This document shows, piece by piece, positions 26,912 to 35,355 of a stretch of DNA of 64,000 nucleotides (position 1 is its first letter; every line of letters starts with the position of its first letter). The notes beneath the pieces were generated by a model. It saw only the letters and a program-made list of their open reading frames with translations. It was not told the DNA's origin and searched no databases. Source of the DNA: Pseudomonas lini (GTDB taxonomy: Bacteria > Pseudomonadota > Gammaproteobacteria > Pseudomonadales > Pseudomonadaceae); NCBI RefSeq assembly GCF_964063345.1, contig NZ_OZ061318.1, positions 248,001-312,000 of the forward strand. Direction: 5' to 3'. Position numbers and translations under genes: made by a program.

Positions 26912-28153
26912 ATGCACAAACCTTTAATAGATATAAGTTCGCCTCGACTACTTGGGTTTTGCCTTGCAATCACTCTTTTCGAACTGCTGACTTATATGGC
27001 CAGCGATATGATCATGCCGGCCATGCTGACCGTAACCCATCAACTGAATGCCAGTGCGAGTCATGTTCCCTACGCCTTCAATCTTTATTTGGCGGGGGGC
27101 ATTCTTTTGCAATGGCTTATCGGTCCGCTGTCCGATCATTTCGGTCGTCGCCGGATGCTGCTCATCGGCTGTGCGCTATTCGCTCTAGCCTGTGCCGCGG
27201 CGTATTACGTGCAGAGCATCTTTGTCTTCAATGGTTTGCGCCTGATTCAGGGCATGGGATTGGGATTTGTCATCGCGGTCAGTTATCCGGCCCTGCAAGA
27301 AGTCTTCTGTGAAGCCGACGCAGTAAAGATCATGGCATTGCTGGGCAACGTAGCGCTGCTCTCCCCGCTGTTGGGCCCCTTGCTCGGCAGTCTGATGCTG
27401 GAGTGGCTCTCCTGGCGGGAGCTGTTTCTACTGTTAGGTGTCGGTGGCGCGATGGTCTGGTTGGGGCTTTATTGGTACATGCCGGAAACCGTGGGCACCT
27501 TGCGTCAGGACGGTCAACGCCTGGCTGCCGTGTCCTTTGAATGGGGTGGCACGGTGCGCCGCTACGCCGTTTTGCTCACCAACATGCAGTTCCTGCGCGC
27601 TACCGTCGCCTTGGGATTGATGAGTCTGCCGTTGATTGCCTGGATCGGGCTGGCGCCGCTCTTGCTGATCCAGAACCAGGGACTTTCTACCTTGCAGTAC
27701 GGCCTGTGGCAGATCCCGGTATTTGCGGCAGTCATTCTCGGTAATCTGATACTCAACCGATTGATTGCCAACACTGAACTGCCGCAACTGATTCGATACG
27801 CGCTCTGGCCGTTTTGCGGTGGGCTTATCGCGTTGGCCGCCATCACTTTGACCGGTGCTTCGACGCTCCTGTTGGTCAGTTGCCTGTCGCTTTACGCCAT
27901 CGGCCTTGGCATGAGCAACGCCGCGCTGTACCGGCTCGCGCTGTTTTCCAGCCATGACAGTAAAGGGTTGGTCTCAGCCGCGATCGGCATGATCTCCATC
28001 GCTGTCATGGGTGGTGGGGGCTCGATTATCGCTGCCCTGGGTGCCGGTGACAGCCTTGAGGCCTTCGCTCTGATGGCCTGCCTCATGGGGCTATTGTGCC
28101 TGGCGCCCTTGAGATTGTTTCTGCGTCGTTCTCACACCCCGCTTGCGATCTGA
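26912..28153 (+). CDS. MFS multidrug/metabolite exporter (Bcr/CflA-MdfA-like)
   Basis: A 413-residue, 12-helix major facilitator of the drug:H+ antiporter-1 type. The first helix carries ITLFELLTYMASDMIMPAM (MdfA-like motif D region), the loop 2-3 signature is QWLIGPLSDHFGRRRMLLIG, and the antiporter motif C region is NVALLSPLLGPLLGSLML. It is the first gene of a five-gene plus-strand set and precedes the LuxE-like gene by 21 bp, so it probably exports the product of the following enzymes. The start is ATG at 26912 with AGGAAC upstream; an ATG 54 bp earlier is in frame but has no ribosome site. Confidence 0.88.
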   Translation: MHKPLIDISSPRLLGFCLAITLFELLTYMASDMIMPAMLTVTHQLNASASHVPYAFNLYLAGGILLQWLIGPLSDHFGRRRMLLIGCALFALACAAAYYVQSIFVFNGLRLIQGMGLGFVIAVSYPALQEVFCEADAVKIMALLGNVALLSPLLGPLLGSLMLEWLSWRELFLLLGVGGAMVWLGLYWYMPETVGTLRQDGQRLAAVSFEWGGTVRRYAVLLTNMQFLRATVALGLMSLPLIAWIGLAPLLLIQNQGLSTLQYGLWQIPVFAAVILGNLILNRLIANTELPQLIRYALWPFCGGLIALAAITLTGASTLLLVSCLSLYAIGLGMSNAALYRLALFSSHDSKGLVSAAIGMISIAVMGGGGSIIAALGAGDSLEAFALMACLMGLLCLAPLRLFLRRSHTPLAI

Positions 28154-28174
28154 CACCAACCAGTAGGTCTTTTG

Positions 28175-29305
28175 ATGATTCAACTACCCCATACCGATGC
28201 GCTTTGTGCGTTAACGCAACCCTATTGCCTGGATTCCGTGCCGGACGGCCTGTTCGACCGGGCCATGAGCGAAATCAGCCTGTTTCATTGTCATCACACG
28301 CCCGGATACGAACGCTGGTTGAACGCCAATGGTCTTGACGCCAACGCCCTCGATACATTGGATGACTGGTCAAGGCTGCCGCCGATTTTCGCCAATTACT
28401 TCAAACGTCATTTGGTGTTCGGTCCCACAGGCGAAGGCGCGCTGGAGCTGACATCATCCGGCACCAGCGGCCAAAAGAGTCGCATGCGCTACGACCATCG
28501 CAGCATGGCCGCGGCACAAGGCATGGTGAACCACATTTTCCGGCATTACGGCTGGGACACACCGGACAGCCCCTGCAATTATTTGCTCCTGAGCTACGAG
28601 CCGGAGGCGGCCAACACCTTGGGCACAGCCTATACCGATCAGTTTCTTTGCAGCTACGCCCCTGTCAATCGTGTCGCTTATGGCTTGCGCCTTACCGGCA
28701 AAGGTCACGAGTTCGATCTTTTTGGTGTTATTCGAGCCTTGCAAGAGTTTGCCGAGGAAGGATTGCCCGTTCGCATTCTCGGTTTTCCGGCGTTCCTTTC
28801 GCATGCACTGCAGCACATGGAAGACACCTGCGTGGCCGATTTGCAGTTGCCTGCCCAGTCATTGGTGTTTCTTGGGGGGGGCTGGAAAACCCACGCGGCA
28901 CAGGAAATTCCCCTGCATCAGCTGTATGCCCGAATCAATCGGCAATTGGGTATCGACCTGCCCCGATGTCGGGACGGCTATGGCGCCGTAGAGCATGCAG
29001 TGCCTTATATCCAGTGTGCCCACCATCATTTTCATGTGCCGATCTATTCGAAGGTTTTCGTGCGTAACCCATCCGATTTCACTGTCCAGCCATACGGCCA
29101 GCGCGGCTTGCTGGAATTCGTCTCGCCGTACATTTCGTCGAGCCCTGCCCATGCCGTGGTCATGGGCGATCTGGCAACACTACATCCGGGCGCCAGTTGC
29201 GGATGCGGTCTGCCAACCGATTGGTTCGAGCTGCATGGCCGTGCCGGCACCTCCGCCAGTCGCAGCTGTGCCATGGCCGCTTCCGAACTGATCGGAGGCG
29301 CTTGA
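28175..29305 (+). CDS. LuxE-like acyl-adenylating / acyl-protein synthetase
   Basis: A 376-residue protein of the LuxE family (related to PaaK adenylate-forming enzymes). The nucleotide loop is LELTSSGTSGQKSRMRYDH (about residues 91-109), and LRLTGKGHEFDLFGVIRALQ, VRILGFPAFLSHALQ and LVFLGGGWKTH follow the LuxE order; VEHAVPYIQCAHHHFHVP and LVLGDLAT-like VVMGDLATLHPGASCGCGLP lie near the C-terminus. In luminous bacteria LuxE activates a fatty acid with ATP and passes it to LuxC for reduction. The next gene starts 2 bp after the stop and encodes a LuxC domain, which supports the same hand-off. No luxAB or luxD is present. A TTG codon directly precedes the chosen ATG. Confidence 0.82.
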   Translation: MIQLPHTDALCALTQPYCLDSVPDGLFDRAMSEISLFHCHHTPGYERWLNANGLDANALDTLDDWSRLPPIFANYFKRHLVFGPTGEGALELTSSGTSGQKSRMRYDHRSMAAAQGMVNHIFRHYGWDTPDSPCNYLLLSYEPEAANTLGTAYTDQFLCSYAPVNRVAYGLRLTGKGHEFDLFGVIRALQEFAEEGLPVRILGFPAFLSHALQHMEDTCVADLQLPAQSLVFLGGGWKTHAAQEIPLHQLYARINRQLGIDLPRCRDGYGAVEHAVPYIQCAHHHFHVPIYSKVFVRNPSDFTVQPYGQRGLLEFVSPYISSSPAHAVVMGDLATLHPGASCGCGLPTDWFELHGRAGTSASRSCAMAASELIGGA

Positions 29306-29306
29306 T

Positions 29307-31709
29307 ATGTATCTGATCAATGGCCAGTTGCGTGATGACGTCACCCCGGAAAGCGCCCTCGAACTCCTTCAGAAACCATTGCCTCGGCTGCTTTCTTCAC
29401 CGATCGATAGTGAGACCGTTATCGAGTCTGCCGCTCGCTTTGCCACGAAGTTGCAATCTCGTGACCTGGATCTGTCCCTCGACGACGAGCAATATCAGGG
29501 GCTGATCGATTTTTGCCAGCGCAGCAACCTGGGCACAAAACTTGAGCGCGAGCTGGGCCTGCAACCGCGTTCGCTGCGACGTATCGACTATCGACAGCCA
29601 TGTTTCGAGAGCTGGCATCCATTAGGGTTGGTGGTGCATATCACCCCCGGCAATGCGCCGTTACTGGCGTTCTGCGCAATACTCGAAAGTCTGCTGGCCG
29701 GCAATATCAACTGGTTGCGTCCCAGTGCCAGTGATCAGGGGTTGACCGCGCAGTTACTCGCCGCCTTTGTGCAATGCGACAGCAGCGGCAGACTGGCCGA
29801 GTTCGTAGCAGTTCTACCGGTTGGCACCTCACAGATCGCTCAACTTTGCGCCACGGCAGACGGCGTATCGGCCTGGGGTGGTGAAGCCGCGCTCAAGGCG
29901 ATTCGTCAGCAGATTCCTGCGGGGTGCCGCTGGATCGATTGGGGGCACAAGATCAGTTTCGCCTATCTGTCACCTGAAGCGGCGGATCCTGCAGCGCTCG
30001 ATGCCTTGGTAGATGAAGTTTGTCGACTGGATCAACAAGCGTGCTCCAGCCCTCAATGGGTGTTGGTGGACAGCAACGATCCGGCGGTTCTGCACGACCT
30101 CGGAGAGCGTCTGGCCGAAGCCTTCAAACGTCGCGCCCAACAGTGGCCAGCGCTGGTACCGACAGACCAGGAAGCTTCGGAAATCACCACACGCACTGCC
30201 ATGGCGCAGCTTGATCAGTGCTTCACCCATCAGACCGGTCAGGTCTGGACCGGCCCCGGGTGGCGTGTCATTTGGGAGCATCATCAGACGCTCGCGCCAT
30301 CGCCGCTCTTTCGCACAGTGCTGCTCAAGCCAGTCCCGCAGCACCTGCTCGCCGAATCACTGCTGCCCTGGCGAACCGTCCTGCAAAGCTGCGCGCTGAT
30401 AGCCCACCCTGCAGAAACGCCCGAGTTCGTTCGTACATTGGTCAACGCCGGTGTCACTCGTATTGCACCTTGCGAGACGATTCATGATGGCTACGCTGGC
30501 GAGCCTCACGATGGTGTTTATGCGCTGTCGCGTCTGAGTCGCCGCCTCTCAGTGAGCCTGGCTGCTGATGTCTCGATTGGCCGCTCAACGCTCGACCCGG
30601 TACCGCCTGCCCCTGAGACAGCCCGCGGCCCGATCATGGACAAAGCCACCTTCATGAGCCAGCCGATCAGCCCCACGGCACAGCTGTACTTCCGCTCCGG
30701 TGGTAGCAGCGGCACCCCGGCCCTGGCAGGTTTCAGCTACCGAGACTTTCAACGACAAATGCGCGCCGCGGCTGATGGCATGTTCGCTGCCGGGCTCGAT
30801 CCGTCACAGGACCGGGTGATGAACCTGTTCTATGGCGGGAACCTGTACGGTGGTTTTTTCAGCTTTTCGAGCATTCTTGAACAGATGGGCGTTGCACATT
30901 TGCCCATGGGGGCTCCCCAGGACGACGACTTCAGCGAAATCGTCCGACTGATCGTGGAGCAACGTGTCACCGTGCTGATCGGCATGCCCAGTACGCTGCA
31001 TCGCCTGTTTTTCAAAGAGCAGGCCCGACTTCGCGACTATGCCGGTATCGGCAAAGTGCTCCTTGGCGGCGAGCATCCGGGGGAGGCCAGTCGACGCCTG
31101 ATGGAAAGTTGCGGAGTGTCGACGATTCGTTCTGCTCTTTATGGGTCCGTCGATGCAGGCCCATTGGGTCATGCCTGCCGGGCAATGGCAGACGGCGTGT
31201 TTCACTTGATGTGCGAAACCCAGTATCTGGAAATCGTTCAGCTCGAACAGGATGTGCCGGTGCAAGCCAATGAGATCGGTCGCCTGCTATTTACCTCCCG
31301 CGCCCGCCAAGGTCAGCGCGTTCACCGATATGACATTGGCGACACCGGCCGCTGGCTCCCCGGAGCCTGCCCTTGCGGACTGGAAACGCCGCGATTCGAA
31401 CTGCTGCAGCGGCACGGCAAGCTGGTGCGAATGGGTACGGAGTTCATTTCACCTTCGGCGCTGGAACACAGCATAGGCGTCCCCATTCAAATTGTTCTGG
31501 ACTACACCGCCAGTGGCGTAGAACGAATGCAAGTTCGAGCGGACGCAGATACCGCTTGGGTACGAGAAAAATTGCTGACCCATGAAGCATTGGCAAATGC
31601 CGTAGCCGCGGCATTGTTAGTTGTAGAAGTAACGGCGTGCGCTGAACATGAATTCATACGAAACAAACACAGCGGCAAAGTCTCACTGATCATCGATCAA
31701 AGAATATAA
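29307..31709 (+). CDS. Fusion of LuxC-type acyl reductase and PaaK-like ligase
   Basis: An 800-residue two-domain protein. Residues about 1-425 are a LuxC acyl-CoA/acyl-protein reductase: LGLVVHITPGNAPLLAFCAI (about 109-128) is the conserved NADP-region block, and the acyl-accepting cysteine is Cys246 in LDQQACSSPQWVLVDS. Residues about 440-800 are a PaaK-like adenylate-forming domain with AQLYFRSGGSSGTPALAGFS (about 455-474), LYGSVDAGPLG (about 611-621) and a CPCGLETPRFELLQRHGK C-terminal block. LuxC reduces enzyme-bound acyl groups to aldehydes with NADPH. Joining a second activation domain to the reductase suggests acid activation and reduction in one polypeptide. LuxC is separate from its ligase in lux operons, so the fusion is unusual. 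The ribosome site GGAGGCG lies inside the upstream gene. Confidence 0.82.
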   Translation: MYLINGQLRDDVTPESALELLQKPLPRLLSSPIDSETVIESAARFATKLQSRDLDLSLDDEQYQGLIDFCQRSNLGTKLERELGLQPRSLRRIDYRQPCFESWHPLGLVVHITPGNAPLLAFCAILESLLAGNINWLRPSASDQGLTAQLLAAFVQCDSSGRLAEFVAVLPVGTSQIAQLCATADGVSAWGGEAALKAIRQQIPAGCRWIDWGHKISFAYLSPEAADPAALDALVDEVCRLDQQACSSPQWVLVDSNDPAVLHDLGERLAEAFKRRAQQWPALVPTDQEASEITTRTAMAQLDQCFTHQTGQVWTGPGWRVIWEHHQTLAPSPLFRTVLLKPVPQHLLAESLLPWRTVLQSCALIAHPAETPEFVRTLVNAGVTRIAPCETIHDGYAGEPHDGVYALSRLSRRLSVSLAADVSIGRSTLDPVPPAPETARGPIMDKATFMSQPISPTAQLYFRSGGSSGTPALAGFSYRDFQRQMRAAADGMFAAGLDPSQDRVMNLFYGGNLYGGFFSFSSILEQMGVAHLPMGAPQDDDFSEIVRLIVEQRVTVLIGMPSTLHRLFFKEQARLRDYAGIGKVLLGGEHPGEASRRLMESCGVSTIRSALYGSVDAGPLGHACRAMADGVFHLMCETQYLEIVQLEQDVPVQANEIGRLLFTSRARQGQRVHRYDIGDTGRWLPGACPCGLETPRFELLQRHGKLVRMGTEFISPSALEHSIGVPIQIVLDYTASGVERMQVRADADTAWVREKLLTHEALANAVAAALLVVEVTACAEHEFIRNKHSGKVSLIIDQRI

Positions 31710-31774
31710 AAATAAAACGTTTCAACGACCGTGTTTTTCAAACCAAAAAACGCCTGATTAGAAAAGAGAATCCA

Positions 31775-33064
31775 GTGAAATCCAGTCATTCGCTCGAACA
31801 ACTCGTGCCCTTTGTACGACAGCATTCAAATTACTACAGCGAGCATCTGAAACGTTTACCCACCACAGGTATTACTTTAAAAGATTTACCGTTAACCAAT
31901 GTGGCCGACTATTGGACCGGCAGCGATGATTTGAGTCATTGGCCGGTCCTTACCGGAAACGTCGATGATGCGCTGGTGTTTAAAACAGGAGGTTCGACCA
32001 GTCAGGGCAAACTTGCGGTTTACTCCTACGAGGAATGGCAAACACTGGTCAGTACATTCGGAAACAGTCTCACTGCTCAATTGAACAATGGCGACCGCAT
32101 CGCCAATCTGTTCTTTTCAGGGGATCTCTACGCCAGTTTTCTGTTTGTCCACGATTCTCTGGCCCATGTCGGACGATCCGTTTGTGAGTTTCCGTTTACC
32201 GGAGACATCGAGCTGGACGTACTGGCGGATGCGATCACGCGATATCGGATCAACGTTCTGGCCGGGGTGCCCGCACAGTTACTGCGATTCGCGGCCTACC
32301 TGACGCAGCATCGGCGTGTGCTGTGCGGGGTCGAAACACTGCTGTATGGCGGCGAAAGCCTGTTTGCCCCGCAGTTGGCAATCCTCGGCGAAGTATTCCC
32401 CAACGCTCGTATCGCCTCTATCGGCTATGCCAGTGTGGACGCCGGACTCATAGGCGCCAGCGATCGTGACTGTGCATTGGGCGAGCATCGTGTATTCGAA
32501 CAGCAAACCTTGCTGGAAATTATCGATGAACACACCGGTGAAGTGATTGAAGAATGCGATCGCATCGGGTTGTTGGTACTGACCAACCTGACACGCCGGC
32601 TCATGCCGCTGCTGCGTTACCCGGTAGGCGACCGTGCGTGTTGGCGTGAACCGACTGCAACCCCAATGCGTAAATTCGCCCTCAAGGGGCGCAGCGCCCA
32701 CAGCCAGCGGGTACGCGTAGGTGTGCTGTCACTGTTTACCGAAGAAATACACGAAATCGTTCAGCGCGTAGCGCACAGCGAGCAATGGCAATTACTGATC
32801 GAACAGGCTGGCCCCAAGGATCTGTTGAGCGTGAAGTGGGTGCCCGGACCTCAGTTGCAAGCCGTCGAGCCGGTGCTCCGCGCATTGCGTGAAGCGCTGC
32901 TTGCCCACTACCCCGCCATCGACGACCTGAGCCGCGAAGGTCTGCTGGAGTTTCGAGTACTGTCCTGCGCAACCACGGACCTACAGCTTCATCCTCGCTC
33001 GGGCAAACAACTGCGAGTGCGCGATTTACGAGTGTATGACGTCCCCCCACAGGAGCCCGCCTGA
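31775..33064 (+). CDS. PaaK-like adenylate-forming ligase
   Basis: A 429-residue homologue of the PaaK-like half of the preceding protein: DALVFKTGGSTSQGKLAVYS (about residues 68-87) is the nucleotide loop, RINVLAGVPAQLLRFAAYL and TLLYGGESLFAPQL follow, IGYASVDAGLIG (about 217-228) is the A5-like motif, and the C-terminal domain starts near FALKGRSAHSQRVRV. The loop reads TGGSTSQGK rather than SGGSSGTP, so activity may be changed. The start is GTG at 31775 with AAAGAGAA upstream. The 65 bp before it are strongly AT-rich. The TGA overlaps the ATG of the GNAT gene by one base. Substrate unknown. Confidence 0.78.
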   Translation: MKSSHSLEQLVPFVRQHSNYYSEHLKRLPTTGITLKDLPLTNVADYWTGSDDLSHWPVLTGNVDDALVFKTGGSTSQGKLAVYSYEEWQTLVSTFGNSLTAQLNNGDRIANLFFSGDLYASFLFVHDSLAHVGRSVCEFPFTGDIELDVLADAITRYRINVLAGVPAQLLRFAAYLTQHRRVLCGVETLLYGGESLFAPQLAILGEVFPNARIASIGYASVDAGLIGASDRDCALGEHRVFEQQTLLEIIDEHTGEVIEECDRIGLLVLTNLTRRLMPLLRYPVGDRACWREPTATPMRKFALKGRSAHSQRVRVGVLSLFTEEIHEIVQRVAHSEQWQLLIEQAGPKDLLSVKWVPGPQLQAVEPVLRALREALLAHYPAIDDLSREGLLEFRVLSCATTDLQLHPRSGKQLRVRDLRVYDVPPQEPA

Positions 33065-34026
33065 TGAGCCGGTTAATATTTCGCCCCTATCGTCCTTCCG
33101 ACGCAGTTGCCGTCAGCCAGTTGTTTCGAGAGGTCTACGGCGATCTTTACGCTCAGCCGGATGTTTACCTGCCGAACATGATCAGTCAGCACAACGCCGA
33201 AGGCCGCTGGCAATCGATACTGGCGGTGGATGACGCGCGGGTGCTCGGGCATGCCGCGCTGTGCCGCGATTCGCTTTTGAATACTGCGGAACTGGCCCTC
33301 AGCGTGGTGCATCCCGCCGCGCAGGGACAAAGTATCGCGACCCGCCTGGGCCGCGAGATATTGACGCAATCGGGCGCTCTGGGGCTCAAGAGCATCTCGA
33401 TCAAGCAAGTAACCCACCATCCCTACACTCAACGCATGGCAGGAAAAATCGGCTTCCACAGCACTGGACTGATTCCCGACTTTGTCCCTTCACCATTCGC
33501 TGAACCACTTCCGGAAACCATGGTGATGGGCTGTCACCTGATCGACGGACACATGCGCCCACTCCCCGACATCCCTTGGCCCACAAGCTGCCGGACGTTT
33601 ATGCAGCACCTGTGTTCGGTGTTCGGAACCCAGCAAGACAAGGCATCACGGCCCGCGATGCCCTTGCAAATAACGCAACAGCACCATCGATTCGACATTG
33701 TCATTCAGCGTTTGAACAAACGTTTGCTGGAACAGATCAGCCAACTGCCCGGGCACTGGCTGATCTCGGCACGACTGGAACTGTCCCGCCACTTCGCCCG
33801 GGACATGCACAGTTTTTCGGCTCTGGGCTTCGCCTTCACCGGCTTGATGCCCACGCCAGGTGATAATGGCTGGTTCGCCCTGTTTCATCGAGGCGCCCAG
33901 TCTCGCTCCCTCAACCTGCACTGCGCGCACATGCAACGGTTGCATGACGACTTACAGCAAAACGCCAATGCCACGAGAACCCACCGGTACGTCGACGCCC
34001 TTATCGGTTCCCGCTCAGCCGCCTGA
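33064..34026 (+). CDS. GNAT-domain protein, last gene of the lux-like operon
   Basis: A 320-residue protein. Residues 4-160 form a GNAT acyltransferase domain (LIFRPYRPSDAVAVSQLFRE, NTAELALSVVHPAAQG, QSIATRLGREILT, YTQRMAGKIGFHSTGL). The acyl-CoA loop reads QGQSIA, with Ser in place of the usual Gly. Residues 160-320 match no domain I can name; they contain HRFDIVIQRLNKRLLEQI and GFAFTGLMPTPGDNGWF, which faintly resembles a second degenerate GNAT half. Start and upstream stop overlap (TGATG), so translation is coupled. It may acylate the reduced or activated product; that is inference. Confidence 0.72.
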   Translation: MSRLIFRPYRPSDAVAVSQLFREVYGDLYAQPDVYLPNMISQHNAEGRWQSILAVDDARVLGHAALCRDSLLNTAELALSVVHPAAQGQSIATRLGREILTQSGALGLKSISIKQVTHHPYTQRMAGKIGFHSTGLIPDFVPSPFAEPLPETMVMGCHLIDGHMRPLPDIPWPTSCRTFMQHLCSVFGTQQDKASRPAMPLQITQQHHRFDIVIQRLNKRLLEQISQLPGHWLISARLELSRHFARDMHSFSALGFAFTGLMPTPGDNGWFALFHRGAQSRSLNLHCAHMQRLHDDLQQNANATRTHRYVDALIGSRSAA

Positions 34027-34173
34027 GTATTTTCTATAAAAATCACCGCCCGGCTGCGCGCAAAGCGCCACCAGCCAATCGACAAACACCCTCACCCGTC
34101 GAGACAACTGGCGGTGCAGTGGATAGAGCGCCGTCAACGGAAGAAGGTGCCCGGTTGCCTGGCGAAGACATGA
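34015..34173 (-). pseudogene. Remnant of a LysR-family regulator C-terminus
   Basis: The minus strand reads in one frame for about 50 codons, with LLPLTALYPLHRQLSRRVRV followed by FVDWLVALCA and a TGA at 34015. This is the characteristic C-terminal end of LysR regulators (x-YP-x-R-x-LS-x-x-VR-x-FVD-x-L). Upstream the frame stops at once and no HTH or effector domain is found; a REPIN begins 24 bp away. The remnant's stop lies 11 bp inside the 3' end of the GNAT gene. Confidence 0.75.
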
Positions 34174-34196
34174 TCACAACAGACTGGCAGGCCCCC

Positions 34197-34326
34197 TGTG
34201 GCGAGGGGGCTTGCCTCCGTTAGGCTGCGTAGCAGCCCCAAATCTGCGGCCCGTATCTTTCAATCAGATTGCATGTTCGGTTTTTTGCGACTGCTTCGCA
34301 GCCGAAGAGCAAGCCCCCTCGTCACA
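34197..34326. repeat. Diverged REPIN
   Basis: Arms TGTGGCGAGGGGGCTTGCCT and AGCAAGCCCCCTCGTCACA with an inner pair GGCTGCGTAGCAGCC / GCGACTGCTTCGCAGC. It belongs to the GGCGAGGGAGCTTGC family but both arms carry substitutions. It lies at the right edge of the lux-like operon segment. Confidence 0.8.
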
Positions 34327-34429
34327 ATGTTTACCCAACGCTGTATTACTTCGAAACAATCCGCCTCCTCTTCGCGAGAGAAAATGGTCAAAATGCATCT
34401 TTTTGGCCACAGCCCGAAACGAGATTCCC

Positions 34430-34876
34430 ATGCGAACCCACCTGCGTCTGGCCGCCCTGAGCGCCCTCTTCATCTCTTCCATGGCCCGGGCCGCCGACCT
34501 GATTCCCATCGAAGTTCACCGCGACGCCAACTGCGGTTGCTGCAAAAAATGGGTCAGCCATCTGGAAGCCAACGGTTTCAAGGTCGAAGACCATGTTGAA
34601 GCCGATATGAGCCAATTCAAGCAACAACACGGCGTGCCACCTCGCCTCGCGTCGTGTCACACCGGCCTTATCAACGGCAAATTCGTCGAAGGCCATGTAC
34701 CGGCCGATCAAGTACTGGCCTTGAGCAAGCGCGACGATCTGTTGGGGGTGGCTGCCCCTGGCATGCCCATGGGCTCGCCCGGCATGGAAATGGACGGCAT
34801 GAGCGATGCCTACCAAGTGATCGGTCTGAAAAAGGACGGCACTGACGTAGTGGTGGCGGACTACCCCGCCCATTGA
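34430..34876 (+). CDS. DUF411 metal-binding protein
   Basis: A 148-residue exported protein. The signal peptide MRTHLRLAALSALFISSMAR runs to ARA-AD. The DUF411 signature is IEVHRDANCGCCKKWVSHLE (about residues 26-45), whose CGCC cysteines are thought to bind copper, and a later CHTGLINGKFVEGHVP holds another Cys/His pair. DUF411 genes are often found near copper-resistance systems; here none is adjacent. Its stop overlaps the ATG of the following membrane protein by one base, so the two form an operon. Confidence 0.83.
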   Translation: MRTHLRLAALSALFISSMARAADLIPIEVHRDANCGCCKKWVSHLEANGFKVEDHVEADMSQFKQQHGVPPRLASCHTGLINGKFVEGHVPADQVLALSKRDDLLGVAAPGMPMGSPGMEMDGMSDAYQVIGLKKDGTDVVVADYPAH

Positions 34877-35310
34877 TGTTCGGCGCCTACATCGGGCTGT
34901 TTCTCGCGGCATTCGGTGCCGCGACGTTGCTGCCTTTGCAATCTGAAGCCGTGCTGGTGGGGCTGTTGCTCAGCGGCCAGTATTGGCTTTGGTCGCTGCT
35001 GGCCATCGCAACGCTGGGCAACGTGCTGGGCTCGCTGCTGAACTGGTGGCTGGGGCGCAGCATCGAGCGGTTTCACGACCGGCGCTGGTTTCCGGTCAGC
35101 CCTCGCCATCTCGAGCAAGCCCAAAAGCACTATCAGCGTTACGGTCATTGGTCGTTGTTGCTCAGTTGGGTGCCCATCATCGGCGATCCACTGACGCTGG
35201 TGGCCGGCGTCATGCGCGAACCGTTGGGGCGTTTCCTGATGATCGTGACGCTCGCCAAGGGCGCCCGCTATGGTGTATTGGCCCTTGCTACGCTGGGGTG
35301 GATGGGTTGA
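34876..35310 (+). CDS. YqaA-type (SNARE/DedA-related) membrane protein
   Basis: A 144-residue inner-membrane protein of the YqaA family, small relatives of DedA. Conserved blocks are LLPLQSEAVLVGLLLSG, TLGNVLGSLLNWWLGRSIER, RYGHWSLLLSWVPIIGDPLT and GVMREPLGRFLMIVTLAKGA. DedA-like proteins are implicated in lipid-carrier recycling and membrane homeostasis; YqaA itself is uncharacterised. The ATG overlaps the DUF411 stop (TGATG). Confidence 0.87.
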   Translation: MFGAYIGLFLAAFGAATLLPLQSEAVLVGLLLSGQYWLWSLLAIATLGNVLGSLLNWWLGRSIERFHDRRWFPVSPRHLEQAQKHYQRYGHWSLLLSWVPIIGDPLTLVAGVMREPLGRFLMIVTLAKGARYGVLALATLGWMG

Positions 35311-35355
35311 ACGATCATGCGCAGCCATGACCCAGTGCCAGTCAGTTGCGGAACC

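Noticed and set aside
26912..34026. Bioluminescence (lux) operon
   Set aside because: LuxC- and LuxE-like genes are present, but the luciferase subunits LuxA/LuxB, thioesterase LuxD and LuxG are absent, so light production is not expected.
33885..34085. Minus-strand frame overlapping the end of the GNAT gene as a small gene
   Set aside because: It is in a different frame from the LysR remnant and has no ribosome site or conserved pattern.
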